From positions 62,001-126,000 of the forward strand of contig DATJJY010000094.1 in the NCBI GenBank assembly GCA_035491895.1: a stretch of DNA of 64,000 nt, given 5' to 3'. The DNA is from DASTHG01 sp035491895 (GTDB lineage: Bacteria > Gemmatimonadota > Gemmatimonadetes > Gemmatimonadales > GWC2-71-9). The position numbers and the translations under genes are program-made. Within the stretch, counting starts at the first letter, position 1, and each line of letters starts with the position of its first letter. Below are positions 27,160 to 34,540 of the stretch, in pieces. The notes under the pieces are model-generated. The model was not told where the DNA came from. It worked only from the letters and a program-made list of their open reading frames with translations, and made no database searches.

Positions 27160-28041
27160 ATGGACGGCGTCGCCCAGGTTCGTAGCTTCAATCGCACAGT
27201 GACTCACCAAGTCGGCGCACTCGACGGCCATTTCCTGGGGCGCGCTCGCTCGCTCGGCGCCTCCCGGCTGCTGTTCGAAATCGGCGCGAACGGCAGCGAC
27301 GTCCGGCGGCTCCGGGCCCGCCTCGGCCTGGACTCAGGGTATGTGAGCCGTCTCCTGCGAGGCCTTGAGTCCGAAGGACTGATTCGCACCGGCCGATCGT
27401 CGCAGGACGCTCGCGTACGCGACGTGACGCTCACGCGGGCTGGCAAGCGCGAGTTGGCCGTCTTGAACCGCCTCTCGGACCAGGCCGCCCGGTCGCTGCT
27501 TGGCCGGCTCACCCCGGAGCAACGCAGCGCGCTCGTGGCCGCTATGGGGTCCGTCGAGCGCCTGCTGCGCGCGGTGGATACGCGCCTGCAGGTGGTGAAC
27601 CCCAGAAGCCGCGGTGCCCGGTATTGCCTCGAACGCTATTTCGAGGAGCTGGCCGCCCGGTTCGAGGCCGGTTTCGATCCGAGCCGCGGGATATCCGCCT
27701 CGCCGGAAGAGCTGACGCCGCCGCACGGCTTCTTTCTCCTCGCCACGCTGCATGACGAGCCGGTCGGGTGCGGCGCCCTCAAGTGCCACAAGGAGTACGG
27801 CGAGATCAAGCGGATGTGGGTCGCGGCGTCGGCGCGCGGCCTGGGGATCGGGAAGCGGATCCTCGAGCGGCTCGAGGCGCTGGCGCTCGAGCGGCACATC
27901 CCGCTGCTCCGGCTCGAGACCAACAAGGCGCTGACCGAGGCTCAGTCCCTCTACAGGAGCAGCGGATACCGGGAAGTTCACCCCTTCAACGACGAGCCCT
28001 ACGCGCATCACTGGTTCGAGAAAACCCTATCGCGTCGCTGA
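27160..28041 (+). CDS. MarR-family regulator fused to GNAT acetyltransferase
   Basis: This is a 293-residue protein. Residues about 1-150 form a MarR winged helix (LRARLGLDSGYVSRLLRGLE as the recognition helix, TGRSSQDARVRDVTLT as the wing). Residues about 155-290 form a GNAT N-acetyltransferase with the acetyl-CoA loop ARGLGIGKRIL and the C-terminal LYRSSGYREVHPFND. MarR-GNAT fusions are widespread but their acetylated substrates are mostly unknown. I prefer the ATG at 27160 because a perfect palindrome and a promoter end right there; an ATG at 27136 in the same frame is the alternative and would put the operator inside the gene. Likely autoregulated, and possibly controls the operon it ends. 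Confidence 0.85.
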   Translation: MDGVAQVRSFNRTVTHQVGALDGHFLGRARSLGASRLLFEIGANGSDVRRLRARLGLDSGYVSRLLRGLESEGLIRTGRSSQDARVRDVTLTRAGKRELAVLNRLSDQAARSLLGRLTPEQRSALVAAMGSVERLLRAVDTRLQVVNPRSRGARYCLERYFEELAARFEAGFDPSRGISASPEELTPPHGFFLLATLHDEPVGCGALKCHKEYGEIKRMWVAASARGLGIGKRILERLEALALERHIPLLRLETNKALTEAQSLYRSSGYREVHPFNDEPYAHHWFEKTLSRR

Positions 28042-28117
28042 CATGCTTGCCACGATCCTGTCGACAACGGCGGTGTACTGAGCGACGTCCCGCCACACCG
28101 CACACTCAGGAGGATCG

Positions 28118-29011
28118 ATGAACATTCGCGTGTTGGTCATCTTCCTCTCGATATGGCCCGCCGCGCTCGCCGGCCAGCAGCCCACGACCCACGGCGAGCT
28201 CCCCGCCGTGTCCCCCGACGGGTCGCTGATCGCGTTTCTGTCGGACCGCACCGGGGCGAACAACGTATTCGTGATCGGGGTGGACGGATCGGCGGAGCGG
28301 CAGATCTCCCAGAACGGCGCCGGTACGCCGCGGTTCTCGCGCGATGGCCGGAGCATCTTGTTCGCCGGTCCGGGGGCTGACAGTGGCCACGTCTTCGCCG
28401 TCGCGCTGGACGGCAGCAATCGGCGCCTGTTGGCGACCGTTCCCGGACGCAGCCCCGTGCTGTCGCCCGACGGCCACCGCGTGGCCTTCCTGATCGGGCC
28501 CTGGACGTCGACCACCACGGCGGTCGCCAACGCCGACGGCTCCGGGGTCCTCCCGCTCGCGGGCGGCGGCCGAACCACCGCGTGGAACGCAGCCTGGTCT
28601 CCCGACGGTCAACGCATCGCCTATACCTACGGCGACTCGAGCCGCCTGCTGCAGGTGCACGTGGTCAATGCCGACGGGACGGGCGATCAGGTGGCGACAC
28701 ACGTCGACCGGTCGGAAGGATCGGCTCAGATGCCTGCCTGGTCGCCTGATGGACGGCGCCTGGCGGTGCAGGTGAGCGCTCAGCACAAGGGCCACATCTG
28801 GGTCATCGACCTGGCGACCAGCGCCGCCCAGAAGCTCGCCCCGCACGGCGATTCCATTGCCGACGAGGTCCCTGCCTGGTTCCCCGACGGCACGCGGATC
28901 GCCTTTCAAAGCAATCGCTCCGGGCGCGAGGAGATCTGGGTGATGAACGCCGACGGCACCGGCGTCCGTCAGGTGACGGGCATCGGCCCGGAAACCCCCA
29001 AGCGCAACTAG
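28118..29011 (+). CDS. Exported TolB-like PD40 propeller protein
   Basis: This 297-residue protein has a signal peptide (LVIFLSIWPAALAGQQ) and about six PD40/TolB blades, each with an SPDG-type turn and a closing strand (LPAVSPDGSLIAFLSDRTG, AAWSPDGQRIAYTY, PAWFPDGTRIAFQSNRSG, IWVMNADGTGVRQVT). It lacks the TolB N-terminal domain, so it is a propeller-only periplasmic protein and not TolB itself. A strong AGGAGGA ribosome-binding site precedes the ATG. Single-domain propellers of this sort usually bind proteins or ligands; no partner is evident. Confidence 0.8.
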   Translation: MNIRVLVIFLSIWPAALAGQQPTTHGELPAVSPDGSLIAFLSDRTGANNVFVIGVDGSAERQISQNGAGTPRFSRDGRSILFAGPGADSGHVFAVALDGSNRRLLATVPGRSPVLSPDGHRVAFLIGPWTSTTTAVANADGSGVLPLAGGGRTTAWNAAWSPDGQRIAYTYGDSSRLLQVHVVNADGTGDQVATHVDRSEGSAQMPAWSPDGRRLAVQVSAQHKGHIWVIDLATSAAQKLAPHGDSIADEVPAWFPDGTRIAFQSNRSGREEIWVMNADGTGVRQVTGIGPETPKRN

Positions 29012-29067
29012 GCGACGCGGGACGGCCGTTCGTGCCACGCCGGCGCCGTTTCGTCGCATTCTGCTTC

Positions 29068-29085
29068 CTGCCGCCCGGGCGGCAG
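29068..29085. terminator. GC-rich perfect palindrome, possible terminator
   Basis: CTGCCGCCCGGGCGGCAG is an 18-base perfect palindrome in the 88-base gap after the PD40 gene. On the plus strand it is followed by AGTTTCTTTA, a weak T-rich tract, so it could end transcription of the upstream gene. It also sits 14 bases before the GTG of the next gene and could affect its translation. Confidence 0.45.
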
Positions 29086-29099
29086 AGTTTCTTTACCAC

Positions 29100-30239
29100 G
29101 TGAAGCTCCAGCTGCTCGGCGCGAGTCTGCTGCTGCTGTGCACGCAGGCTGAGTCGGCACAGACCACGATCCCCCTGACGCCGGAGCGGTGGACCGCGAC
29201 GGACTCGTTGCGGTTTACTACCTACCTCGGACGACCCAGCCTCTATATCAACCGCGGCGTTGCCTTGGCGACCGGCGTGGAATTCCGTGACGGCACGCTG
29301 GAATACGACATGGCGACGCCGCGGGGCGGCAACTTCATGGGGGCCGTCTTCCACGCGACGTCGGCCGAGAACTCGGAAGTCGTGTTCTTCCGGCCGGGGC
29401 AAAGCGGTACGATGGAGTCGGTGCAGTACGCGCCGGCGCTGAACGGCGTCGCGGCCGCGTGGCAGATCTATCACGGCGACGACGCGAACGCCGCGGTAGC
29501 CCTCGCGTTCGACGCCTGGTTGCACGTCCGCATCGACGTCGCCGGCGTTACCGCTCGGCTCTATCTGGACAACGACACGACAGCAGTGCTGACAGTGCCG
29601 CGGCTGGCAGGCGTCAGCGGCTCGTCCGTCGGTGTGTGGACGGGATTCTACGGTCGCGGTGCGTACTTCTCGAACATCCGCTTCACGCCCCGTGCCCCCG
29701 TTCCGTCGGCGCCGGCGCCTCCGCTCCCTCAGGGTACGATCACGGACTGGGATCTGTCGCAAGTGCTCGACGCCGCGCAGCTCACGCCCGGCGCGCTCCC
29801 CGATCTCGCCAAGATCCAATGGGACAAGGTTCATCCCGAGGCCCAGGGGTTCGTGCTGGTCAATCGGTACCGGCGCACCCCCAATGCGGGGATTCCCATC
29901 GAGGCGGCGACGGGTGCGCCTATGGTCGACAGCATCATGGGCGACCGGGTGGCGGGCTCGAAAGTGGTACTCGCGCGGGCTACGATCCAATCGGATCGCG
30001 CCGGGCTGCGCCGCATGCTGTTCGGCTACAGCGACGGCGTCGTGGTCTACTGCAATGGCCAGCCGCTGTTCTTCGGGATGAATGCTTCCCGCCTGCGGTC
30101 GAGCGATCTGGGACAGTCCGCGATGGACCGGGTGGGCAACGCGCTCTACCTGCCGCTGAATCAGGGTAAGAACGAGCTGGTCTTCGCGGTCACGGAGTTC
30201 ACGGGTGGCTGGGCGTTCTGGGCTCGACTCGATCCCTGA
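29100..30239 (+). CDS. Exported LamG/concanavalin-like protein
   Basis: This 379-residue protein has a signal peptide (LQLLGASLLLLCTQAESAQ). The first half resembles a concanavalin/LamG-like jelly roll (GGNFMGAVFHATSAENSEVVF, VGVWTGFYGRGAYFSNIRF), as in DUF1080-like carbohydrate-binding modules. The second half (from about residue 215, ITDWDLSQVLDAAQL) includes a further beta-rich segment ending in GWAFWARLDP. The start codon is GTG and no ribosome-binding site is visible. The protein is probably periplasmic or surface-exposed; its ligand is unknown. Confidence 0.7.
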   Translation: MKLQLLGASLLLLCTQAESAQTTIPLTPERWTATDSLRFTTYLGRPSLYINRGVALATGVEFRDGTLEYDMATPRGGNFMGAVFHATSAENSEVVFFRPGQSGTMESVQYAPALNGVAAAWQIYHGDDANAAVALAFDAWLHVRIDVAGVTARLYLDNDTTAVLTVPRLAGVSGSSVGVWTGFYGRGAYFSNIRFTPRAPVPSAPAPPLPQGTITDWDLSQVLDAAQLTPGALPDLAKIQWDKVHPEAQGFVLVNRYRRTPNAGIPIEAATGAPMVDSIMGDRVAGSKVVLARATIQSDRAGLRRMLFGYSDGVVVYCNGQPLFFGMNASRLRSSDLGQSAMDRVGNALYLPLNQGKNELVFAVTEFTGGWAFWARLDP

Positions 30240-30260
30240 GCCGTAGCCGTCCGGCCGAGC

Positions 30261-31085
30261 TTAGAACTCGAACTCGAGGCGCGAAGCGAAGACCAGTCGA
30301 TTCCCCGCGGTAGTCGTACCCGCGCCTACGCTCAGGCCGAGCCATACCTCGCCCAGTCGGAGATCGACGCCGGGGAAGAGCTGGTGGACCCGGGTCGATG
30401 GCGCGAGTGGCGTCGCGGCTTCTCCCCAGGCGCCGTGGTACTCGAGCTTGGCTATGGTGCGGGAAGACACGCGGTAGGCCACGATGGCGCTGGGCTCGAA
30501 CTCCCACCCTTCCTCGGTACCGCCCGCTTCACCCGCACCGAAGTCACGCTCGAAATTGGCGTTCACCCCCAGGCGCAGAGCACCGAACCGCTTTTCGAGA
30601 ATCGGCGTCAGCTCGACGGTAGGCGACGCGCCGCCGTACGCGGGCCGTGGCGCTTCGAGCTCGGCTGAGAAGCCGAGGTCGAGCGGCAGGTTCCAGCGCG
30701 CCGGGGCGTGCAGGCGCGAGCGCAGCCGCCACCCCGCGTATTCGGCGCCGACACCGGGCCGGTAGGCGGTGAGCAGGTATGCCGAGGCCTCCCAGTCGGC
30801 ACCGATCCCGTGCGTCAACTCGAACGTGAGATGCGTCTGGTGCTGGCTCGGTGCCACCGTGCCGTTGAACGCGGTGGTGCCACGTGCCGTGTAGTTGAGA
30901 TGCGTTTCGAGCTCCCACTCGCCGCGAGCGGCGGTTGCAGCGGGGTAGACGACGATTTCGAAGGGATCCTGCGACGCTAGGCGCCCCGCGACGAGGAATA
31001 GTGCGACGCCGGCCGGAACGAACTGTCGAATGCGCAGACTTCCCGTCCTTCTGGTGTTGACGACAAGGGAGCGAAGAAGGGGCAA
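30261..31085 (-). CDS. Predicted outer-membrane beta-barrel protein
   Basis: This protein of about 274 residues has an export signal (FVPAGVALFLVAGRLASQ) and a series of alternating amphipathic strands with aromatic girdles, ending in a terminal Phe (LVFASRLEFEF), the usual barrel signature. The start is uncertain: TTG at 31085 gives the longest form, while CTG at 31037, preceded by AGAAGGA at good spacing, gives a more normal signal peptide. No ATG is available. A Fur-like inverted repeat at 31119-31135 lies just upstream, so iron or another metal may control it. It resembles small barrels of the transporter or phenol-degradation type but has no clear family assignment. Confidence 0.68.
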   Translation of the reverse strand: MPLLRSLVVNTRRTGSLRIRQFVPAGVALFLVAGRLASQDPFEIVVYPAATAARGEWELETHLNYTARGTTAFNGTVAPSQHQTHLTFELTHGIGADWEASAYLLTAYRPGVGAEYAGWRLRSRLHAPARWNLPLDLGFSAELEAPRPAYGGASPTVELTPILEKRFGALRLGVNANFERDFGAGEAGGTEEGWEFEPSAIVAYRVSSRTIAKLEYHGAWGEAATPLAPSTRVHQLFPGVDLRLGEVWLGLSVGAGTTTAGNRLVFASRLEFEF

Positions 31086-31118
31086 TCAAACCGTGGAAGA
31101 CAGCTCCGTCAAGACTAC

Positions 31119-31135
31119 TTGAGAAACATTCTCAA
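31119..31135. promoter_or_regulatory. Fur-box-like inverted repeat
   Basis: TTGAGAAACATTCTCAA is a perfect 7-3-7 inverted repeat. It differs by one base from the TTGAGAATCATTCTCAA type of Fur box. It lies in the 137-base divergent gap, 34 bases before the barrel gene start and 88 bases before the serine hydrolase gene. I infer a binding site for a Fur-family or similar dimeric repressor; no regulator gene is nearby. Confidence 0.5.
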
Positions 31136-31222
31136 TGGTACCGTGGCGCTTTGGGCCAGGGGCTTGTCGATTTGCGGTGGCTCCGATCGTCGTTTCTCAG
31201 ACTGCATTCCGGAGGGGTGACC

Positions 31223-32494
31223 ATGAAACGGCGTGAGTTCGTGCGGGTGTCTGGCGCCGCGCTCGCGGCAGGTGTCTGGGGAGGGAGCGGCTGTATGAAA
31301 TCGCGCCGACTGCAGTCGGACATCGCTCGACTCCGTGACGCGATGGCCCCGCGAGTGGCGCAGCACCAGTTCCCCGGCGCGGTCTGGCTGGTGGCGCAGG
31401 GCGACGACGTCGCGGTCGACACGATCGGCGTGACGGCGATCGACGGAACGACACCGATGCGCCGCGACACGATCTTTCGCATCGCCTCCATGACGAAGGC
31501 GGTTACGGCGACGGCGGTGTTGATGCTCGTCGAAGCGGGCAAGCTCTCCCTCGATACGCCGGCGGAGCGCTGGCTCCCCGAGCTCGCGAACCGCCGGGTG
31601 CTGCGCCGTCTCAATGGCCCGGTCGACGACACGGTGCCGGCGATCCGGGCCATCACCGTGAAGGATCTGCTCGCGTTTACGCTCGGCTTCGGGCTGCTCT
31701 TCGACCCGACGCTGCCGATCCAGCAAGCCATCGACGGGCTGCAGCTCGTCAACGCGGCACCGGTGCCGATGACGCCGCACGCGCCGGACGAATGGATGCG
31801 GCGCTTCGGTTCGCTGCCGCTCATGCATCAGCCGGGCAAGCAGTGGATGTACAACACGGGGAGCCTGCTGCAGGGCGTGCTCGTGCGGCGCGCCGCCGGA
31901 CAACCGCTCGAATCGTTTGTGCGTGAGCGGATCACCGAGCCCCTCGGCATGCGCGACACGGCCTTCTTCGTGCCCCCGGAAAAGCTCGATCGCTACGCCG
32001 GATGCGGCGTGTACACCGATCCGCAGAGCCGGACGCAGTCGCGCATGGACAAGGACGGCGCCGCCAGCGCCTACGCGACGCCGCCGGTGTTTCCTTCGGG
32101 GGCGGCGGGGCTCGTGTCGACGGTGGACGACTACTTCACGTTTGCGCGCATGCTGCTGCGGGGCGGCGTGCACGCGGGCAAACGGTTCTTGAGCGAGCAA
32201 GCGGTCCGCGACATGACGACCGATCGGCTCACACCGTCACAGAAGAACCCCGCGTCCTTCTTCCCGGGGTTCTTCGATACGCGCGGCTGGGGCTACGGCG
32301 TGAGCGTCATTACGGCGGCCGACCCGGTCTCCCCGGTGCCCGGCCGCTACGGATGGGACGGGGGCTTTGGGACGTCGTGGATCAACGACCCGGCGCGCGA
32401 TCTCGTCGCCATCGTCATGACCCAGTCGACCGACTTCCTGTTCAACGGGGGGCTGACGGAGTTCTGGCGCGGCGTGTACGGGCTCGTCTCCTAA
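31223..32494 (+). CDS. Serine hydrolase, class C beta-lactamase fold
   Basis: This 423-residue protein belongs to the beta-lactamase/esterase/DD-peptidase superfamily. The nucleophile motif is SMTK (Ser89, Lys92), the second motif is YNTG, and the third position is occupied by WDGGFGTSW instead of a KTG or HxG. The N-terminus MKRREFVRVSGAALAAG looks like a twin-arginine signal followed by a possible lipobox (GSGC). Many family members are esterases or peptidases, so antibiotic resistance should not be assumed. GGAGGGG precedes the ATG at 31223. The 3' end overlaps the convergent reductase gene by four bases. Confidence 0.85.
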   Translation: MKRREFVRVSGAALAAGVWGGSGCMKSRRLQSDIARLRDAMAPRVAQHQFPGAVWLVAQGDDVAVDTIGVTAIDGTTPMRRDTIFRIASMTKAVTATAVLMLVEAGKLSLDTPAERWLPELANRRVLRRLNGPVDDTVPAIRAITVKDLLAFTLGFGLLFDPTLPIQQAIDGLQLVNAAPVPMTPHAPDEWMRRFGSLPLMHQPGKQWMYNTGSLLQGVLVRRAAGQPLESFVRERITEPLGMRDTAFFVPPEKLDRYAGCGVYTDPQSRTQSRMDKDGAASAYATPPVFPSGAAGLVSTVDDYFTFARMLLRGGVHAGKRFLSEQAVRDMTTDRLTPSQKNPASFFPGFFDTRGWGYGVSVITAADPVSPVPGRYGWDGGFGTSWINDPARDLVAIVMTQSTDFLFNGGLTEFWRGVYGLVS

Positions 32495-33132
32495 CCGAAT
32501 CGCTCGAAGCGGTACGCCAGCTCCGGACCGCCGTCACCCTCGTACGCGAGTTGCCCGATCAGCAGGGTGAACGGCTCGAGGTATCGCGCAATCCGTAGCG
32601 GCCCCGCGTCCACGGGATCGAAACCGACATCGCGGATCAGGCCCGCGGCCAGCTTTTTCGCCCCGGGGTCGTCGCCGCAGTACGCCAGGCTCGGTCGGTT
32701 GGCTTTGCGCTTCGCCGCGAACACGCCGAACAACACCTCGCTGGGCACGGTGCCGAAGGCGGAGACGATACGGGCCCGGCGGACCTTCTTGGCGAGCTCC
32801 TCGGCGCCCGAGGAGGTATGGGCGATCACGAGCCCAGTGTCGTCGGCATTCATCGGGATCGAGCAGGTGAGGATGACCTTCCCGGACACGTCGCCCGCCT
32901 GTTTCAGGACGTCATCGACGCGGGACCAGTGCACTGCCAGCAACAACGCGTCCGCGTCGCGCGCGGCCTCAGCCGGTGTGCCGGCCCGCGCGTTCCCCTT
33001 CGCCTCACGGGCAAGTCGCTTCAGCTTCTGCTCGCTGCGCGCGTAGCTGAAGACCACATCGTGTCCGGCGCGCGCGAAGAGCGTTCCCAGCTTCCCGCCC
33101 ATCAGCCCTGAACCCAGAATGCCGACGCGCAT
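32491..33132 (-). CDS. NADPH-dependent F420-reductase-like protein (first copy)
   Basis: This is a 213-residue Rossmann protein opening with MRVGILGSGLMGGKLGTLF and continuing with DADALLLAVHWSRVDDVLKQ, the NAD(P)-binding half of the F420:NADP oxidoreductase/Npd family. It lies two bases after the aldo/keto reductase gene in the same operon. Whether it uses F420 is unknown; no F420 biosynthesis genes are present. A distant relative lies at 37225-37866 on the same strand. The two genes flank the flippase/methyltransferase segment and LysR stubs, which suggests they once belonged to related redox operons. Confidence 0.82.
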   Translation of the reverse strand: MRVGILGSGLMGGKLGTLFARAGHDVVFSYARSEQKLKRLAREAKGNARAGTPAEAARDADALLLAVHWSRVDDVLKQAGDVSGKVILTCSIPMNADDTGLVIAHTSSGAEELAKKVRRARIVSAFGTVPSEVLFGVFAAKRKANRPSLAYCGDDPGAKKLAAGLIRDVGFDPVDAGPLRIARYLEPFTLLIGQLAYEGDGGPELAYRFERFG

Positions 33133-33134
33133 GG

Positions 33135-34124
33135 TTAGAGTCCGGTCCTGCGCTCGAGCTCATCCGGATACCGCGCCCCGTGCACGGTGATCCTGGCAGT
33201 CGCGTCCTCGATCTCACGGAGATCGTCCGGCGTGAGCCTGATGTCGACGGCTCCGATGTTCTCTTCCAGCCGGTGCAGCTTCTTGGTTCCCGGGATCGGC
33301 GCAATCCACGGCTGCTGCACCAGCAGCCAGGCGAGCGCGATCTGCGCCGGCGTCGCGCGCTTCCGCCGGGCAATCCTGGTCAGCAGATCGACCAGGACCT
33401 GGTTCTCTTTGCGATTCTCGGGCGTAAAGCGCGGGACGACATTGCGGAAGTCGGTGCGGTCGAACGTCGTCTTCTCGTCGATCTTCCCGGTGAGGAAGCC
33501 TTTTCCGAGCGGACTGAATGGAACGAATCCGATGCCGAGCTCTTCGAGTGTCGGCAATACTTCCTCCTCAGGTCGACGAAACCACAGCGAGTATTCACTC
33601 TGGAGCGCCGTTACCGGGAGCACGGCGTGCGCGCGGCGGATGGTCTTGACTCCCGCCTCGGAGAGACCGAAGTGTTTGACCTTGCCCTGCTGAATCAGGT
33701 CCTTCACCGCCCCCGCCACGTCTTCAATCGGCACGTTGACGTCCACGCGGTGCTGATACAGCAAGTCGATGACGTCGGTTTTCAATCGCTTGAGAGACCC
33801 CTCGACTGCCTGCTTGATTGTCTCCGGCCGGCTGTCCTGACCCAGCTGTTTCCCGTCGGAGGCGAATCGGAAACCGAATTTCGTGGCGATCACTACTTGA
33901 TTGCGGAACGGTTCCAGTGCTTCGCCGACGAGTTCTTCATTTGTGAAGGGGCCGTACACCTCTGCGGTATCGAAGAACGTGATGCCGCGTTCGAACGCCG
34001 CCCGAATCAGCGAGATCATCTCCTGTCTGTCGGGAAACGGCGGATAGGAGAAGCTCATTCCCATGCAGCCGAGCCCGAGCGCCGAGACTTCCAGATTGCT
34101 CCGTCCAAGCGTGCGCTTCTGCAT
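33135..34124 (-). CDS. Aldo/keto reductase
   Basis: This is a 329-residue TIM-barrel reductase with the complete catalytic tetrad: Asp52 and Tyr57 in FFDTAEVYGPF, Lys82 in VVIATKFGF and His125 in DLLYQHRVD. The C-terminal IPGTKKLHRLEENIGA segment is the NADPH-phosphate site of the AKR13-like group that reduces aldehydes and ketones with NADPH. A GGAGGAG ribosome-binding site precedes the ATG. The gene immediately upstream is a cupin stub (34137 onward), so this gene has lost its original promoter-proximal neighbour and maybe its promoter. Confidence 0.92.
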   Translation of the reverse strand: MQKRTLGRSNLEVSALGLGCMGMSFSYPPFPDRQEMISLIRAAFERGITFFDTAEVYGPFTNEELVGEALEPFRNQVVIATKFGFRFASDGKQLGQDSRPETIKQAVEGSLKRLKTDVIDLLYQHRVDVNVPIEDVAGAVKDLIQQGKVKHFGLSEAGVKTIRRAHAVLPVTALQSEYSLWFRRPEEEVLPTLEELGIGFVPFSPLGKGFLTGKIDEKTTFDRTDFRNVVPRFTPENRKENQVLVDLLTRIARRKRATPAQIALAWLLVQQPWIAPIPGTKKLHRLEENIGAVDIRLTPDDLREIEDATARITVHGARYPDELERRTGL

Positions 34125-34136
34125 TACTCCTCCCGG

Positions 34137-34265
34137 TTACTGCTGGTCGCTGACTTGTTCCATCCAGTCTACGGCTTTGCCATCGAGCCGTTCCTGAATG
34201 GCGATGTGCGTCATCGCGGTGGTGGGCGTAGCGCCGTGCCAGTGGCAATCGTAACGGTGCAGGGA
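34137..34265 (-). pseudogene. Cupin protein remnant (C-terminal stub)
   Basis: Read on the minus strand, about 42 codons ending in TAA at 34137-34139 encode CHWHGATPTTAMTHIAIQE and, a few residues on, DWMEQVSD. This matches the C-terminus of small cupins of the carboxymuconolactone-decarboxylase-associated type, including the metal-binding HWHG. Everything N-terminal of about RYDC is missing and the upstream sequence in this frame is not cupin-like. It lies 12 bases upstream of the aldo/keto reductase gene, the usual operon partner of such cupins. It abuts a LysR stub on the opposite strand. Confidence 0.7.
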
Positions 34266-34277
34266 TCGCCGCAATAG

Positions 34278-34407
34278 GTGGAGTGGCTACTGGTGCGCGT
34301 GCTCGAGGATTGGTGTCCGCCGTTCCCCGGCTACTTCCTCTACTACCCTCGTCAACGGACAGCTCCCAGCGGCCCTCGGGGCGCTCATCGAAACCCTGCG
34401 CCTGTAG
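34278..34407 (+). pseudogene. LysR regulator remnant (C-terminal stub, frameshifted)
   Basis: Plus-strand codons from 34278 encode VEWLLVRVLEDWCPPFPGYF and then LYYP, the characteristic end of the substrate-binding domain of LysR regulators. After a frameshift the next frame encodes QLPAALGALIETLRL and a stop at 34405. All of the DNA-binding and most of the effector domain is absent; a stop codon precedes the stub in frame. It is fused tail-first to the cupin stub. The remaining bases 34408-34540 show no gene I recognise; the flippase frame is open through part of them. Confidence 0.72.
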
Positions 34408-34540
34408 CTGGTTCGATAGGAATCCCCGCCTCTCACAGGGGGTGCGAATGACGGGGTTAGGCTTAGCTTCTCCGTTCGGTCGGCGTCGCTCGTCGGTGAA
34501 TGTGCAGCAGGCGGCGCACCACTTGCTCGATTGGGATTTC

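Noticed and set aside
31223..32494. Antibiotic-resistance beta-lactamase
   Set aside because: The fold includes many esterases and peptidases, and the third motif is atypical (WDGG). Resistance cannot be claimed.
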